From assembly GCF_003952465.1 (NCBI RefSeq), contig NZ_CP034448.1, forward strand, positions 682,001-746,000: 64,000 nucleotides of DNA, read 5' to 3'. Both the position numbers and the translations under genes were made by a program. The DNA is from Mesorhizobium sp. M1B.F.Ca.ET.045.04.1.1 (GTDB lineage Bacteria; Pseudomonadota; Alphaproteobacteria; Rhizobiales; Rhizobiaceae). This document shows, one piece after another, positions 62,404-64,000 of this stretch (positions within the stretch are counted from its first letter, which is position 1; each line of letters begins with the position of its first letter). A model generated the notes under the pieces. That model was not told where the DNA came from, searched no databases, and saw only the letters and a program-made list of their open reading frames with translations.

Positions 62404-63006
62404 CTACCAAGGCACCACGCTGATCTCCGGCCAGTACTCGCTCGCCCGAGCACCCTTCGTCTCATGCGTCCGCTGATTGTCCAGCACCCTGTTCGGCGTG
62501 ATGCGGAATGAGAAAATATCGTCGAGCCCGAACGGCGCAATCAGGTCCAACGCCCCGGCTCCATCGAACCGCACACCAACCGCATGCGTCTTCGACGCAA
62601 AGTAGCTGACGGATTCGCTGGCGCTCGCATAGCGCGGGCACTCCTGTCCGAACTTGAGCGGATACCAGAGATGCACGCGCGCCTGGTTGCGCACCTCGAC
62701 CGGCAGCGCCAGTCCCTCGAAATGCCGCGCCGCCCGGCGGATCACCGCGTCCTCGGCTTCGTAGGAAAGGTCGGTATCGTCGAAATAGAACAGGTCGACA
62801 TCCTTGATGCCGTAGCCCGGCGGCTTGCCGGTCAGATGGTTCCAGACGCTGTTGTAGAGCGCGCCGGAAACGACCAGCCAATCCGGCAAGGCGAGCGCAC
62901 GCACCCGCGTCAGTGTTTCGGCAAGCAGCGGGTCGGCCGCGACGATGGCGAGAAACGCAGCGCGCTGCTCTTCGAACGGGAGTCCAGAATAGCGGAGATG
63001 GTCCAT
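62404..63006 (-). CDS. Nucleotidyltransferase family protein
   Basis: 200 residues. Nucleotidyltransferase-like fold: PDWLVVSGALYNSVWNHLTG, then the acidic pair in GIKDVDLFYFDDTDLSYEAE, and PYASASESVSYFASKTHAVG, typical of the uncharacterised family formerly DUF925. The target is unknown. ATG 63006 is the most likely start; the frame is open to 63054. It follows pheT in the same direction, separated by a repeat of the two-hairpin type. Confidence 0.82.
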   Translation of the reverse strand: MDHLRYSGLPFEEQRAAFLAIVAADPLLAETLTRVRALALPDWLVVSGALYNSVWNHLTGKPPGYGIKDVDLFYFDDTDLSYEAEDAVIRRAARHFEGLALPVEVRNQARVHLWYPLKFGQECPRYASASESVSYFASKTHAVGVRFDGAGALDLIAPFGLDDIFSFRITPNRVLDNQRTHETKGARASEYWPEISVVPW

Positions 63007-63052
63007 CGCCCTTTGGACGGCGATTCGCCATGCTCCGGCAATCCTCAGAAGC

Positions 63053-63229
63053 AATTCCAGGAAAAGTGCGTGGCGGTTTTCCGTCCGGAGTTGCGTAAAA
63101 GCAGAGCCTCGCTAGAGCCGGATGATTTCAGGTCGAACCGACCTGAAATCCGAATCCGGCTCTAAATCAAAGAGATAGAGCATGATGTCGCCCGAAAACC
63201 GCTTCACACTTTTCGGCATCATGCTCTAA
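63053..63229. repeat. Two-hairpin intergenic repeat, compound (copy 7), supplies the pheT stop
   Basis: Three stems in series: GCAATTCCAGGAAAA / TTTTCCGTCCGGAGTTGC (63054-63097), AGAGCCGGAT...ATCCGGCTCT with inner GATTTCAGGTCG / CGACCTGAAATC (about 63115-63165), and GCATGATG / CATCATGC (63181-63225). Its final CTA, on the minus strand, is the TAG stop codon of pheT. Confidence 0.85.
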
Positions 63230-64000
63230 GCCCTCAGCACGCCGCCCGTTTGCTTGTTGACGTTCTCGACGATGCGTTTTGCGAGCGCCTCGAAATCCTC
63301 GTCGGTCAGCGTCTTTTCGACCGGCTGGATCGAGACTTCGATGGCGATCGATTTCTTGGCGGCGCCGAGCGCAGCGCCCTCGAAGACGTCGAACACCGAA
63401 ACGCCGGTGACCAGCTTCTTGTCGGCCGCGAGCGCCGCACGCACCAAGGTACCTGCCTCGACCGACCTGTCGACGACGAAGGCGAAGTCGCGCTTTACCG
63501 CCTGGAAGGGCGATAGCTCCAGCTTCGGCTTGGTGCGTGTCGGCTTGGCCTTGGGCTCCGGCACGGCGTCGACATAGACTTCGAAGCCGCAGATCGGTCC
63601 GACAACGTCGAGCGCTTCGAGCGTCTTCGGATGGAATTCACCGAAGGTGCCGAGCACGGTCTTCGGCCCGAGCTTGATCGTGCCGGAGCGGCCGGGATGG
63701 TACCAGGCCAGGCCGCCTGCTTCGACCTGCAGCCGGTCGACCGGCGCGCCGCAGGCTTCGAGCGCCGCGATCGCATCCGCCTTGGCGTCGAACACGCCCA
63801 CCGGTCCGGCATTGCCGGACCAGCTGCGGCCGGAACCGTCGAGCTTGGCCGTGCCGCGCCTGACGCCGGCGGCGACGCGCCGCTGCTGGTCGGCCATGTC
63901 GCCCTCATAGGTGCCGGAAACCTCGAACAGCGCCACGTCGCCGATGCCTCGATCGGCATTGCGTTGCGCAGCAGCGATCAACCCCGGCAGCAGCGAGGGC
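63226..64000 (-). CDS. pheT: Phenylalanine-tRNA ligase beta subunit, C-terminal part (cut by window edge)
   Basis: The visible 257 residues include the B5/catalytic-like core end and the C-terminal ferredoxin-fold anticodon-binding domain (FDX-ACB): [40 protein letters not shown] and [20 protein letters not shown]. The frame is open through base 64000, so the N-terminal two thirds are outside the window. Its stop codon (TAG) is provided by the end of a repeat element. It is followed by the nucleotidyltransferase gene. Confidence 0.96.
   Translation of the reverse strand, partial: PSLLPGLIAAAQRNADRGIGDVALFEVSGTYEGDMADQQRRVAAGVRRGTAKLDGSGRSWSGNAGPVGVFDAKADAIAALEACGAPVDRLQVEAGGLAWYHPGRSGTIKLGPKTVLGTFGEFHPKTLEALDVVGPICGFEVYVDAVPEPKAKPTRTKPKLELSPFQAVKRDFAFVVDRSVEAGTLVRAALAADKKLVTGVSVFDVFEGAALGAAKKSIAIEVSIQPVEKTLTDEDFEALAKRIVENVNKQTGGVLRA

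Overview
The window reads as chromosomal DNA of a high-GC alphaproteobacterium of the order Hyphomicrobiales (Rhizobiales), most like Mesorhizobium. This is an inference from the rpmH-rnpA-yidC block, the dense intergenic palindromes typical of rhizobia, the many LysR/SDR/alpha-beta hydrolase cassettes and overall protein character. No rRNA or replication origin is visible. There is one tRNA (Arg, ACG), one complete IS3-family element and several decayed genes.

Layout. 0-9 kb: end of a GMC oxidoreductase, a small membrane-protein gene broken by a stop codon, MarR, phenylalanine hydroxylase with a divergent Lrp-type regulator, a membrane GGDEF/EAL protein, a methyltransferase, RidA and argB. 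9-21 kb: amidase, an ECF sigma/anti-sigma pair next to a fasciclin protein and Tat-exported MsrB, an EmrAB-type pump with TetR and two operators, and an FtsK translocase without membrane helices. 21-28 kb: CatB-like acetyltransferase and EngB GTPase, an IS3 element inside the terminator of yidC, yidC-rnpA-rpmH, an orphan histidine kinase and tRNA-Arg.

28-44 kb looks accessory. It holds an Ohr/epoxide-hydrolase-like/cytochrome P460/hydrolase operon (its last gene decayed) facing a 941-aa winged-helix NTPase regulator; a LysR-SDR-SDR cassette between two 72-nt direct repeats; a protein that fuses a ClpS-like domain to an AAA+ ATPase; a GH172 enzyme; a truncated MFS gene; and a berberine-bridge-type oxidase with its LysR regulator. 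44.8-52.3 kb is a translationally coupled operon for a hydrogenase-4-like membrane complex whose large subunit has lost the nickel-iron ligands, headed by a small XRE regulator. 52-64 kb: a TMEM175-like channel, a Pr6Pr membrane protein, a SigJ-like sigma factor, VOC, FAD and Gfo/Idh/MocA oxidoreductases, a cytochrome b561-YceI pair, a frameshifted LysR, an aldo/keto reductase, a nucleotidyltransferase and the end of pheT.

The strongest points for follow-up are the ClpS-AAA fusion, in which two N-degron pocket positions differ from E. coli ClpS; the nickel-free Hyf-like complex; the IS3 copy that splits a terminator hairpin; and a two-hairpin intergenic repeat that repeatedly sits on, and in four cases supplies, the stop codon of the gene before it.
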